A DNA stretch of 64,000 nucleotides from positions 4,402,001 through 4,466,000 of the forward strand of contig JAXHLQ010000001.1 of the NCBI GenBank assembly GCA_034522175.1, written 5' to 3'. Of this stretch, positions 9,078 to 18,498 are shown in pieces. A program made the position numbers and the translations under genes. Below the pieces are notes generated by a model, which was not told where the DNA came from, did no database searches, and was given only the letters and a program-made list of their open reading frames with translations. Source of the DNA: JAIPDZ01 sp034522175. GTDB lineage: Bacteria > Desulfobacterota > DSM-4660 > Desulfatiglandales > Desulfatiglandaceae. Position 1 is the stretch's first letter; each line of letters starts with the position of its first letter.

Positions 9078-11290
9078 ATTTTCCCCCTTACCTTGAATCG
9101 GGAAACCTCTTCCTGGAGCCCCCTTGCGGCATCATTCAACTGCTCAATGGCGGAGAAGGATTCTCGAAGGGCTTCCGAGGTCTCTTCAATTTCTTCACTC
9201 AAAGCGACAATGGCCTGGTTGATCTTCCGGGCATTGCCGGATTGATCATTCATGGCGGCGTTTACGGTCTCGAAGCTGGGGGAAAGGACCTTGATCTGCT
9301 CGATAATACGGGTGAGCTGCGCGCTGATATTGCCCACGTCCTCGGCGCTGTGTTTGACCTCTGCGATGAACTTATCCATCTCCATGACACCTGTGGACAC
9401 AGCCGACTGCATTTCCCCGACCATTTGTTCAATATCGAGGGTGGCTACGGCGGTCTGATCGGCAAGTCGGCGAATTTCTCTTGCCACGACGTTGAATCCC
9501 CTGCCGTACTCTCCGGCCTTTTCCGCTTCAATGGCGGCATTCAGGGAGAGGAGATTGGTCTGATCGGCGACCTTGGCGATGGTATCCACGACATGGGTAA
9601 TGTTTTCGGCCTTTTCATTAATGGTTTCAAGCCGCCCGGATATGGACCTGGAAGCCCCTTCCATGTTGTGCATGGCCGCTTCCATCTGGGTGAGGTCGGA
9701 CTGACCTTTGTTGGCAAAGGCCTCTGTCTCCTGAAACATGCTGGCCACCTGATGCATGGTATCCACCAGCTCATTGGCCACACGAGATATCTCTTCCACT
9801 GATTTGACCACCCGTTTGGTGGAAGCCACCTGATTGACCATGGTGGTCTCCTGCTGCTTTGCTGAAGCAGCCAGTTCGGTGGCCGATGAGGTGACCTGAA
9901 GCCCGGACTGCTGCACCTGCCCAACCAGGGCGTTTAAGCTCTCCGTCATGATCTCAATGGCTGTCCAGAGTTGACCCGTTTCATCTCTTGCGGTTTTATC
10001 TTCGGGAGAGGGTTTGCTTCCAACAGGGGCCTTTATTGTATCGGCGGCGGCCGAAAGATTCCCTTTGGAGATATAATCCGCGACAGTGGTAATTCTGGTT
10101 ATGGGACGGATAAATCGGTTCCCGAAAAAAAGGGCTGTTCCGATAACTAATATGAGAACGGCAAGTCCGCTGATGACCATGACCCAGATAATTTGGGACA
10201 GGCTCGATTCGACATTCGCCTTGGCGTCGTAATAATCGTCCTCATAGGCACCCACGCCGATGACCCAGTCCCAGGGCTTAAAGTACGAGATCGCCGCCAC
10301 CTTCCATCTCGGGTGTTTTTCCTCGATATTCTGCCACGGATAGCGCTCAAATATCACCTCGCCCGGGTCAAGCGAGACCCCTTTATTGACGATGGATTGA
10401 ATATAATATCGACCTGTCTTGTCTTTTGAATCCCAGATATTCTCCCCGTCTCTTTTGCCATCCTTGGAGATGATATAATGCCCCCTGTGATGAGGCTGCT
10501 TACCCCCGAGTATGTAAACATATCCTGTCTTCCCCACCTCCATGTTGAGAATGGCCCGTCGCAGTGTATCCGGGATGTTGTTGGGTACCCCTGCAAATAG
10601 CATCCCGATGATCTTCCCATCCGGACTGGTGATGGGTCTGAAACAGGAGACATACCAGCGGTTGCAGACGTAGGCGACTCCGCTGAACGGTTTTCCTTTA
10701 AGGACGGTGGAAATGACAGGGTCCTTTTGGCCCGTAACTGTCGCCGGCATGGTGCTTCCTATGGCTCTGGTACCCTTGGATGCGGCCATGGTCGTGGCCA
10801 CCTGCATCATATCGCCTCTTTTGTTTATCCGCTGAAAGATGGCATAGGTCCCGCCGAATTTGTTTTTAACGTCATCCACGTAAAAGGAACTTTCATCCAG
10901 CGTTGCGTTTTTTCCAAGCCATGTGGTCTTCATGACCAACATCTTCGGAATTTTGACCGTGAATTCCTTGCCCGTAAACTGGTTTACTCCCCTCCAGAAA
11001 ACCGTCTCCGTAGAGAGTGAAAACCCGCCCATGGCTGAAAAGAAATCGGCAGCGTCCCGCGATTTTCGATCCACATCCTTCTGAATCATGGTGTAGGTCA
11101 CCTGGCAGGTATCCTGTATGGCGATGGCGAGGCGCTTCATGCTGTCCCGTGCGAGGATATCCAGTTCATCCTCAATCTGTTCGGAAACGCTGCTTTTTTG
11201 AAGGGAGGTGACCACAAACGTCACCAGTACCGGGAGGATGGCGGCGACTACTGGAAGTCCGATGACCTTATGCTTGAGCATGAGTCTCAT
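9074..11290 (-). CDS. Methyl-accepting chemotaxis protein, receptor 2, Cache3-Cache2-type sensor
   Basis: 738 aa. TM1 about 8-30, large periplasmic sensor about 31-370 that reads like a Cache3-Cache2 fusion (MEVGKTGYVYILGG, HYIISKDGKRDGENIWD, PWDWVIGVGAYEDDYYDA), TM2 about 373-397, HAMP, and a signalling domain whose tip (VADQTNLLSLNAAIEAEKAG) and following 150 residues nearly duplicate receptor 1. SD-like GAGAGGAAAA precedes the ATG. It is the first gene of the Wsp operon and is coupled to the solute-binding protein by a 4-bp overlap. Compared with classical Wsp operons (one wspA), this is an extra receptor with a different input domain feeding the same kinase. Confidence 0.9.
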   Translation of the reverse strand: MRLMLKHKVIGLPVVAAILPVLVTFVVTSLQKSSVSEQIEDELDILARDSMKRLAIAIQDTCQVTYTMIQKDVDRKSRDAADFFSAMGGFSLSTETVFWRGVNQFTGKEFTVKIPKMLVMKTTWLGKNATLDESSFYVDDVKNKFGGTYAIFQRINKRGDMMQVATTMAASKGTRAIGSTMPATVTGQKDPVISTVLKGKPFSGVAYVCNRWYVSCFRPITSPDGKIIGMLFAGVPNNIPDTLRRAILNMEVGKTGYVYILGGKQPHHRGHYIISKDGKRDGENIWDSKDKTGRYYIQSIVNKGVSLDPGEVIFERYPWQNIEEKHPRWKVAAISYFKPWDWVIGVGAYEDDYYDAKANVESSLSQIIWVMVISGLAVLILVIGTALFFGNRFIRPITRITTVADYISKGNLSAAADTIKAPVGSKPSPEDKTARDETGQLWTAIEIMTESLNALVGQVQQSGLQVTSSATELAASAKQQETTMVNQVASTKRVVKSVEEISRVANELVDTMHQVASMFQETEAFANKGQSDLTQMEAAMHNMEGASRSISGRLETINEKAENITHVVDTIAKVADQTNLLSLNAAIEAEKAGEYGRGFNVVAREIRRLADQTAVATLDIEQMVGEMQSAVSTGVMEMDKFIAEVKHSAEDVGNISAQLTRIIEQIKVLSPSFETVNAAMNDQSGNARKINQAIVALSEEIEETSEALRESFSAIEQLNDAARGLQEEVSRFKVRGKM

Positions 11291-11865
11291 GGTTTTCCTC
11301 TCAACCGACCCATTTCCGCATTCTGATGACGGATCGATGGGCCTTTTGAACGTTTGGCACCCCCTGCGTTACAAATACATGGTGGTGACCCGATGGGAAA
11401 AATTTTGTACTCGAATTCATGAGAGAAACCGATAAAAGGGGCAAAGGGTTCCATGTAATTGATTGCTCCCCGCTATGCATTTGTAATATTAGAATACATT
11501 CATATGGAAATCAAGGTGTTAGCGTTTCGGACCCGGCGGGGCGATGACGGTGAGATCATGGAAGAAGTGACATCCCTGTTCGTGGCATGTTTGGTGTCCC
11601 CCATTTAACGATTCAGTGACCCTTCAGCGTTCAGCCTATCTGTTTGGGTGAACTTGCGTCAAGTGAAAAGAGGCCCCAGTCGGCGGTGGCCAGATTTTTC
11701 CTTGATCTTCGCCTGGTTATATAGTAAAATAATATGAATAGCGGTTATTCAACCTTACTTCCGCTCCTCATGGTGGAGATGGCACAATGCATCCCATCAA
11801 ACAGCAAATGGGGCTTTACATATCGCCTTCGTGAACATGTTTTTGCTTAAATGGAGGAAGAACGT
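11291..11865. other. Intergenic region between the divergent Wsp operon and the TauE-type permease gene
   Basis: 575 bp with no convincing gene. It must hold the Wsp operon promoter (minus) and the permease promoter (plus). I see a plausible plus-strand promoter at 11702-11730 (listed separately). No RNA gene or repeat recognised. Confidence 0.6.
11702..11730 (+). promoter_or_regulatory. Candidate sigma70-type promoter for the permease gene
   Basis: TTGATC at 11702-11707, 17-bp spacer, TAAAAT at 11725-11730 in an AT-rich stretch, about 135 bp before the start codon at 11866. Confidence 0.4.
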
Positions 11866-13130
11866 ATGAGAACGAGCTTGAAATGGGTCATGTGTATTGT
11901 GGTCATTGTGGGTGTTCTTGCCTCACCGATTCTTATGTCAAGCGCGACCTCGGCAGACAAACTTTCGAACGCCATTGAACAAGGGATTACTGACGGCAAG
12001 ATAAACAAGGATGCTGAAAAGGGTTTTCTGGGGATCCCCGGGTCACCTCATGTGAACTATATTATCGGCTTTCTCTGGGCCGTATGGGTGGGTTGGATTT
12101 TTTCCACCGTGGGGGCTTTCGGCGGCATCATGGCAGGCGTGGGACACATCACGATTTTCGGGTTGGGGGATTACGCCAAGAGTTTCGACAAGGGCTATCC
12201 CATGAACAAACTCTTGACAGACTCCATCCGCGTATCCAACCAGTGGCTCGTGGGGTTGAGTGGGGCGATTTCCTCTTTTAACTATTACCGGATGGGGCGT
12301 TTGGTGGCGCCGCTCGGTATCTGTCTCGCCATCGGTGGGGTGGGCGGTTCCTGGCTGGTACCGGAACTGACGGCCGGCAAGATCTCGCTCAAGGCTTATC
12401 TCGGGTATTTTGGCGTCGTTGTGTTTATCATCGGTTTTTTCCTGATTTATGAGCTTACCCCAAAGGGTGCTGCACGAAAAAAGAAGCGAAAGCAGCCGCC
12501 CAGGCTTTTGAAAAGGCCGTCTCCGAAAAATCCGATACGGCTGACCAGGGTGTGAAAATCATCGAAGGTTCCTGGACATTCATGTGGTTGGCGGTTGCTG
12601 CGGTGGTGGCTTCGGCCCTTTGGATCAATCTCGTCGGCGGTGCCAAATGGGTCGCCTACCTGCTGGTCCTCATCGGCTGGTGCCTGGCCTTCCTGATCGG
12701 GACCATCCGGTTTACCTTCTTCGGCCAGGAATTTAAATTCAAAGCTTGGATTCCCATGGTGGGCGGCATCTTCATCGCCGCCATCGCATCATTCATCGGT
12801 GTCGGAGGGGGCTTTCTTTATGTGCCGTTTCTCACATCCATCGCCGGATTGCCCATGTTCCTGGTGGCCGGAACCTCGGCCCTTTGTGTCCTTGTAGGCA
12901 TGATTGTCTCCATTTTCTCCTACATGGTCGGCAAGGGCGTGGTCATCTCATGGGGGCTTATCGGTGTAGAACTCATCGGTATTTTTGTGGGATCCATGAT
13001 CGGCCCACGAACCTCAAAGTATATTCCCGATAAGGTGCTAAAGATTATCTTCGTTATCCTGGCATTTTACGTGGGCTTACGATATACGACAAAGGGCTTC
13101 TTAGGATACAGCATCGTTCCACCTTTTTAA
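11866..13130 (+). CDS. TauE/SafE-family anion permease, one gene with a -1 frameshift
   Basis: About 421 aa if read through one frameshift. The start at 11866 follows GGAGGAAGAACGT. N-terminal signal-anchor (LKWVMCIVVIVGVLASPILM), then TM helices with FLWAVWVGWIFSTVGAFGGIM. A charged cytoplasmic loop holds the frameshift at 12477-12483. The second half starts in the -1 frame (AKAAAQAFEK onward) and continues with typical TauE/SafE helices (FIGVGGGFLYVPFLTSIAGL). Without shifting, frame 0 runs through a basic, non-family tail to a stop at 12553-12555; a GTG at 12552 could also restart the second half. Family members export sulfite or organosulfonates, which would fit a sulfate reducer, but the substrate is not shown by the sequence. 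Confidence 0.8.
12477..12483 (+). other. In-phase slippery heptamer A AAA AAG at the permease frame break
   Basis: Reading frame 0 is CGA AAA AAG, so the heptamer is A_AAA_AAG, the arrangement used for -1 frameshifting in dnaX. A purine-rich AAAGGG (12462-12467) lies 9 nt upstream. A short GC stem AGCC/GGCT (12494-12497 with 12503-12506) lies downstream. A lost A in the A6 run would look the same. Confidence 0.45.
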
Positions 13131-13211
13131 ACCCAACGTGTCGGTCCGATCCCTGGCGCCTTTGGCCGGTGTGTGGATGACCAAAGGTGCCTCGGAAAAA
13201 TCCCGCCTGAA

Positions 13212-13718
13212 ATGGATGCTTCCTGGCTACTGCAATGGATTGATTCAGTGTTGATCGCGCCTTACCGGTGGTGGCAGAACCCGGTAACCGGATGGTGGGT
13301 GGGAACCGTTGTATTGTGTCTCTGGGCGGTACTGCTGGGTGACGCAACCATTCGAGTGGTGATGCGGGTCAATTTGAGATTTGTTCAGGAAGCCATGGAT
13401 GAAACGGTTCAACGGCATGAACAGTCCATGAACGCGATGCGGGCAGGGGATAAATCTGCCTACAAAGCCATCAACAGGCTCGCCAACGAAGCCTTCGGAA
13501 AGACGTTTTTTCTGCAGTTGGCCATGGCCGCGGCCTCCCTCTGGCCCATCCCGCTGGCACTGGCCTGGCTGGATTTCCGGTTTTCCAATGTGGATTTTCC
13601 CCTTCCGGTTCACCTGCCCTTCCTTGGACATCAGGTCGGTTATGCCTTCATATTCTTCCCCGCCTATATCCTTGTCCGGATTGTTTTCAACAACCTCAAG
13701 CGGGCCTGGAGCAAGTGA
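13212..13718 (+). CDS. Small membrane protein of unknown function
   Basis: About 168 aa. TM1 near residues 25-45 (GWWVGTVVLCLWAVLLGDA), a charged helical segment (VQEAMDETVQRHEQSMNAMRAGDKSAYKAI in the middle of the protein), then TM2 and TM3 (FFLQLAMAAASLWPIPLALAWL and VGYAFIFFPAYILVRIVF). The TM-charged helix-TM-TM layout recalls YidC/EMC3-type insertase relatives (DUF106-like), but I cannot confirm homology. It starts 81 bp after the permease gene on the same strand and may be cotranscribed. A GTG at 13173 would add 13 residues; neither start has a strong ribosome site. Confidence 0.55.
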   Translation: MDASWLLQWIDSVLIAPYRWWQNPVTGWWVGTVVLCLWAVLLGDATIRVVMRVNLRFVQEAMDETVQRHEQSMNAMRAGDKSAYKAINRLANEAFGKTFFLQLAMAAASLWPIPLALAWLDFRFSNVDFPLPVHLPFLGHQVGYAFIFFPAYILVRIVFNNLKRAWSK

Positions 13719-13824
13719 AGTCGGTTTTCAACGGGCTACCGTCTTGAAACAACATCCCATTATCATGACTCAAAATGCTTCGCTTCTTCAAAGACCGTTT
13801 TGTGGTGTGATTTCTGCGCGCCAT

Positions 13825-15045
13825 TCAGGACAGATCGGCTTCTTTCAAACGCTTTCCGCTGACAAATATTGCCTCAATCCGGTTTAGACTGTCAGGCAGT
13901 TCAGCGGGACTCCCCTTGACTGCGATAAAATTTGCTGCTCGCCCATCGGCTATGATGCCGGCGTTTTCCAGTCCCAGTAGTTCTGCGCCGTGAAGTGAAG
14001 CAGACTGTATGGCCGCTTCCACCCCATAGCCGGCCCTCATGAGAAGCTTCAACTCCTCCGCTACCGAAGATCCGTGATATACCCCCAGACTCCCGGCATC
14101 CGTCCCCAGGGCGATCCTGACGCCCAAACGCCCGGCTTCGGCGATCTGTTCAAGCTGATGATCCAGGTTTTTACGAGCGATCGCCGATTCAACGCTGTTT
14201 TCCTTCAGATGAATGGCATAGGCCTGCATGGTATGAGCGGTGGGGACCCAGACCGTGTTTGAGTCCGCCATTCGTTTGAGGTTTTCTCGACCCATAAAAA
14301 AGCCGTGTTCCAATGAGTGACATCCAGCCTTCAGGGCAATTCTCACCGGTTCCTTGCCGTTGGCATGAACCATCGTTTTGAGGCCCAATTGATGGCCGGC
14401 GCATACGGCCTCTGTCATTTCCTCCAGGGTGAATTGCGGCGAAGTGGTTCCACCGAACTCGGTCAGGCTGTTGAGGCCCGAGTTGATGATCTTCACTTGA
14501 TCGATGCCGTGAGCGTTCGCCCGGAGAGCATCTTTGAAGGCTTGTTTGTACGGCAGAGCCTTTCCCACAAAGCGGCCGTATCGGCCGGGCCGGTGCCATG
14601 CCCAACCGGTGACGCATAGAGAAATGGGGGATGTAGACGGATCAAGCCATTCGGTTTTATACCGGCGTGCATACCCATGCCGATCGCCGCCGTCCCTTAC
14701 GGCAATGATACCGTGAGCGACGTGCTGATTGAGATGGGTTTGGATTACAGGCCGCAGGGCATCAAAGTCGGTCTTCAACTGGTTTTCCCGAATAGCCGGA
14801 TCAACGGTCGCCGACATGAACAGATGGACATGACTGTCAACGAAGCAGGGGAGGAGCGTATGATCGGAAAAGTCAAGTTCAGGGAGGGCTTTGCGTTGGG
14901 TCGTTTCCATGCGCCGGATCGGTGAAAAACGACCTTCATGTATATTGAAAGCGACGTTCCTATGGATCGGGCCTCCGCTCCCATCAATGAGCCAACGGGC
15001 CATGACGGATAGGGAAGCGTTTCGGCTGTGATGGGCAGATGCCAT
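13825..15045 (-). CDS. Amidohydrolase-superfamily protein (imidazolonepropionase/prolidase-like)
   Basis: 406 aa. Beta-sandwich start (MARWLIDGSGGPIHRNVAFNI), then the metal-binding HxH in FVDSHVHLFMSA, a Lys in QVKIINSGLN that could be the bridging carbamate, His in KTMVHANGK, His in SLEHGFFMG, and the catalytic Asp in LGTDAGSLGVYHGSS. The C-terminal GRAANFIAVKG returns to the sandwich domain. These are the conserved metal ligands of the superfamily, so it should be an active metal-dependent hydrolase of a cyclic amide or imidic peptide; the substrate is not determined. It is convergent with the small membrane protein and divergent from the TraB-family gene. Confidence 0.85.
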   Translation of the reverse strand: MASAHHSRNASLSVMARWLIDGSGGPIHRNVAFNIHEGRFSPIRRMETTQRKALPELDFSDHTLLPCFVDSHVHLFMSATVDPAIRENQLKTDFDALRPVIQTHLNQHVAHGIIAVRDGGDRHGYARRYKTEWLDPSTSPISLCVTGWAWHRPGRYGRFVGKALPYKQAFKDALRANAHGIDQVKIINSGLNSLTEFGGTTSPQFTLEEMTEAVCAGHQLGLKTMVHANGKEPVRIALKAGCHSLEHGFFMGRENLKRMADSNTVWVPTAHTMQAYAIHLKENSVESAIARKNLDHQLEQIAEAGRLGVRIALGTDAGSLGVYHGSSVAEELKLLMRAGYGVEAAIQSASLHGAELLGLENAGIIADGRAANFIAVKGSPAELPDSLNRIEAIFVSGKRLKEADLS

Positions 15046-15232
15046 GACGTGTCCCGGTTTACCCCGTTTCCTGTGGACCTATTCCGCTAAGGGTCCATCT
15101 GAGTCTGCGGATGTTTCACCATAATTTGCACTGACGGGTCAAGGGAAACAAACACCTTGGAAATGCGGAGTGTTTGTGGTAATAGCGTGATCCTGTTTTT
15201 CTCACATTTAACGACCCGTGTGGTGGAGGCCT

Positions 15233-16394
15233 ATGACCGAGTATCAAAACAAAGATCGACTCACTGCCGACGGCAAGGAGATCACCCTGCTGGGAACCGC
15301 CCATGTATCTCGGGACAGCGCAGATCTGGTGGCGAAAGTGATCGACGAGGAAAAACCCGATACGGTCTGTGTGGAGCTTTGCGATTCCAGATATCAGGCC
15401 ATGACCCAGAAAAAAAGCTGGGAAGATACGGACCTGATTAAGGTGATCCGGGAAAAAAAGGCATTTTTGCTCCTGTCCAATCTCATGCTGGCCGCGTTTC
15501 AAAAACGGATCGGAAACAAACTGGGCATCAAACCAGGCGAAGAGATGCTGCGTGCGGTTCAACGGGCAGAGGCCGTAGGGGCTGAGGTGTCGTTGTGCGA
15601 CAGGGATATTCGAATCACCTTGTCGAGGGCATGGCGTCTCATGGGGCTGTGGACCAAAACCAAACTGTTTGTACAACTTGTGACCTCCGCAATCGGGAGC
15701 AGCAGCATCGAAGAAGCCGATATCGAGGAATTGAAAAAGCGGGATGTTCTGGAAACCCTCCTTATCGAGATCGGCGATATCCTGCCGGAGATTCGTCAGG
15801 TGCTGATCGATGAGCGGGATCAATACCTCGCGGAAAAGATCAGGCAGGCGCCCGGGAAAAAAATTGTGGCCGTGGTGGGGGCCGGCCATGTGCCGGGGAT
15901 TCAGAAACAGTGGAACGTACCGGTCGATCTAACGTCGCTGGATACGCTGCCTCCCCCGGCAGGCTGATTCCTTTTTTAAATGGGGAATTCCCGTTTTGGT
16001 CGCGGCGCTGATTGTTTTTGGGTTTTTTGTGGCAGGTGCACATGCCGGTGCGCACATGATCAAGTGGTGGGTCCTGGCCAATGGCGTTTTCGCCGGAATC
16101 GGCGCTGCGGCCGCCCTGGCCCATCCGCTGACCATTCTCTCGGCCATTGTCGCCTCTCCCATCACGTCACTAAATCCGATGATTGCAGCCGGATGGGTGG
16201 CCGGTCTGGTTCAGGCCTTGATCGGAAAACCCAAAGTCAGAGATTTTGAGCACCTGCCGGAGGATATCGCAACCGTCAGGGGATTCTGGAAAAACAAGAT
16301 TACGCGGATCCTCATGATTGTGGTCTTCACCAATATGGGGAGTTCTCTGGGGGCCTTTGTGGCCATCCCGTTGATGGCATCCGTGTTTTCCTGA
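15233..16394 (+). CDS. TraB/PrgY family membrane protein, one gene with a +1 frameshift
   Basis: About 386 aa if one extra base is removed. The N-terminal soluble domain shows family motifs: LLGTAHVSRDSADLV, PDTVCVELCDSRY, GAEVSLCDRDIRITL, and the late VVAVVGAGHVPGI. The frame ends at a TGA (15965-15967) just after a C5 run at 15953-15957. The +1 frame continues in family style with SFFKWGIPVLVAALIVFGFF and three more hydrophobic helices to 16394, which is the usual membrane half. ATG 15233 follows GTGGAGG. Family members have a GTP-independent, putative proteolysis-related fold and unknown function in bacteria. Most likely intact in the organism with an indel in the sequence. Confidence 0.8.
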
Positions 16395-16418
16395 TGGGAA
16401 CGTTTGATGTTGTGATAG

Positions 16419-16604
16419 CTTAGGGCTCGCGCAAAAATAAGTTCCCAGAATTGCCGCTCAGATTTGGGGTAGATTTGGTTGTCGTGATTGAGAGGAGCCA
16501 CAGCAATAGTGAACTATTTCGAGGACTTCACGATTGAACGGCGGCCGAAGATGGCCCGAAGTCGAGATGGGAAAATGTGAAGTCATTTTTGCGCGGGCCC
16601 TTAG
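16419..16604. mobile_element. MITE-like element with about 25-bp imperfect terminal inverted repeats
   Basis: 186 bp. Left end CTTAGGGCTCGCGCAAAAAT, right end (reverse complement) CTAAGGGCCCGCGCAAAAAT, with similarity continuing a few bases inward. No coding capacity for a transposase. It lies between the TraB-family and M23 genes; the rest of this 382-bp gap holds nothing I recognise. Confidence 0.65.
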
Positions 16605-16776
16605 ACCGATTTGAGCAGGTTTAGGCTCACCGGGTGGCCAGGAGGATATATTTGTCCATCACAATCGGCTCATGTGCCATATCTCACGATAATTCGCGAA
16701 GAGCCAGCCAAAGTCCTTAAATTTACGCAACCTTTATTTGGGAAGTTGTACAAAATGAGAGCGGAAAGCGAATCGG

Positions 16777-18150
16777 TTATTTCACATCTTCCATGAGGTT
16801 GAGTTTCCGGGTCACGTTGTCTTCTATCCAGTGGGGGTCCCACCATTCGATGGGATTGACAAAGAGTCCGTTTACCATGACACCGAAATGAAGGTGATCG
16901 CCCCCTGCCAGCCCGGTCTGCCCGGTGGTGCCGATGACGTCGCCTTTCGCCATTTCCTGCCCCAGTTCCACGTTGATACCGTTCAAGTGGGAGTAGGTGG
17001 AAGCGAGCCCCTGCCCGTGGTCCAGGACCACGGTTTTGCCGTAGATCCCCATATTTCCGGCAAAAATGACGGTGCCGCTGTTGGCGGCCTGCACATGCGA
17101 ATTGGCAAGGGAGGCCAGGTCCACACCAAGGTGTGTCTGCTGGTCCACTTCCTTGCCTTTGTAGTAGTATTTTCTCCTGTCCCCGAATCTCGCCATATTG
17201 GCGGCGTTTTCGAGACGCGTCCAGACCCCGCTCCAAAGCCGATCGGCGGAGGTGCGGTCCTTTAATTGAGCGAATGCGGCGGTATTCTTTTCTCTGAGTT
17301 CCTGGTTGATCTTCAGAAATTTATCGAGGTTTTCGGCATCCATACCTTTCAGGTAATCAGAAAAATAGGGGAAAATCTTGTTCAGAAAGCGATCCGTGAT
17401 ATTGATTTTTTCGGTGCGGAAGCGTTTCTGTTTGACACGGCAATAAAAAACAGCGTTTGATTGATTTCCAGCCTTGTCTTCAGCCCACAGATAGATCTCA
17501 TGATCCTTTCCGATGTTCAGCGGGATGCCGAAATAGCACACATGGTACCCGTCGGCCGAATCAGCGACCGGGTAGCCCGGAAAGAAAAGCGTGTTCACAT
17601 AGATGCCGCTTTTAAGGGCATCTGAACTGGCCTGGTAAACCACCAACCCCGCCCCGCCCACATTGATATAGTGCAGCCGGCTGATGGCGCGAATGGCGGG
17701 AGGGATGGTATCGAGGGTCATCTTGTGATCCATCAGGGCCAGGTTGCCATCCCCACCGTTTCTTCTGGAGTAATCGCGGACAGTTACCTCAAGGTCCACC
17801 CGTCCATCGCGCAGATTGAACTGGCCGGGATCCAAGGAAAACGTGGTGTCAAAGCGGTGAATGCCGTCCGCATTGAAGAGGCCACTGAAAGGGAACTGTT
17901 TCTCAAAGGCGGTAATCTCACGGCCGCCCTGTTTCAGGGAGACCGTTACGCTCCGCAGGCCCCTTTTCATGTCTTTGACATGGAGATTAAGGTCCTGTTT
18001 TCCTGTGAGAAAGTCGGGTAAGGGTTCCAGTTGTATCTGGGGCTTTTCGGATTCAAAGAGGGTCATCAGAAACCAGGTGATAGCACCCAGGACCAGGACG
18101 ATTAGCGTGATGGTCAGGTAGAGTCCGGTATTTTTCTTTTTTTTAAGCAT
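16777..18150 (-). CDS. M23-family (LytM-type) metallopeptidase, membrane anchored
   Basis: About 457 aa from ATG 18150 (a TTG three codons upstream is an alternative). N-terminal TM helix (TGLYLTITLIVLVLGAITWF), a long beta-rich extracytoplasmic region to about residue 330, then the peptidase domain. Zn ligands are all present: HLGVDLA (H-x3-D) and HLHFGV (HxH). The family cuts peptidoglycan cross-links or activates amidases at the periplasmic face. The large N-terminal region (DTIPPAIRAISRLHYINVGG, EDKAGNQSNAVFY) reads like Ig-type repeats. Monocistronic, with the MITE-like element downstream. Confidence 0.9.
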   Translation of the reverse strand: MLKKKKNTGLYLTITLIVLVLGAITWFLMTLFESEKPQIQLEPLPDFLTGKQDLNLHVKDMKRGLRSVTVSLKQGGREITAFEKQFPFSGLFNADGIHRFDTTFSLDPGQFNLRDGRVDLEVTVRDYSRRNGGDGNLALMDHKMTLDTIPPAIRAISRLHYINVGGAGLVVYQASSDALKSGIYVNTLFFPGYPVADSADGYHVCYFGIPLNIGKDHEIYLWAEDKAGNQSNAVFYCRVKQKRFRTEKINITDRFLNKIFPYFSDYLKGMDAENLDKFLKINQELREKNTAAFAQLKDRTSADRLWSGVWTRLENAANMARFGDRRKYYYKGKEVDQQTHLGVDLASLANSHVQAANSGTVIFAGNMGIYGKTVVLDHGQGLASTYSHLNGINVELGQEMAKGDVIGTTGQTGLAGGDHLHFGVMVNGLFVNPIEWWDPHWIEDNVTRKLNLMEDVK

Positions 18151-18498
18151 GAGAATCAAACATCCTTTATAACAGGTTTAAACAAACGAAGATAAAATCC
18201 TAATAATAATAAGGAATTTTTTGTTCAATATAAACGCTCATACAAGCAGTCCAGTCGAGAGAGGGTTTCAGACACGATTATACCGGGCCGTTCATAGCAA
18301 TTCAAAACCGCGATGGCAATGCTTTTTCTGAATAATCCAGCCTCAAAGACACGAAGGCACTAAGATTCCCCCGCTAAAATTCATATCCTTTCTTTGTGAC
18401 CCGGTGTCTTGAAGGCTGAACTGTTCAGCTGTTTCTCGGTGGACTTCAATAAACGTGGCGGCGCCATGACGCTCCAATCTATTCGTTTGGATGCGGTC
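18151..18498. other. Intergenic region, no gene seen
   Basis: About 350 bp, AT-rich next to the M23 start (18170-18240). I see no ORF, RNA gene or clear terminator. It should contain the M23 promoter on the minus strand. Confidence 0.5.

Noticed and set aside
11351..11372. Sigma54-like TGGCAC...TGC upstream of the permease
   Set aside because: The GG to GC spacing is 8 instead of 10 and it lies about 480 bp from the start codon.
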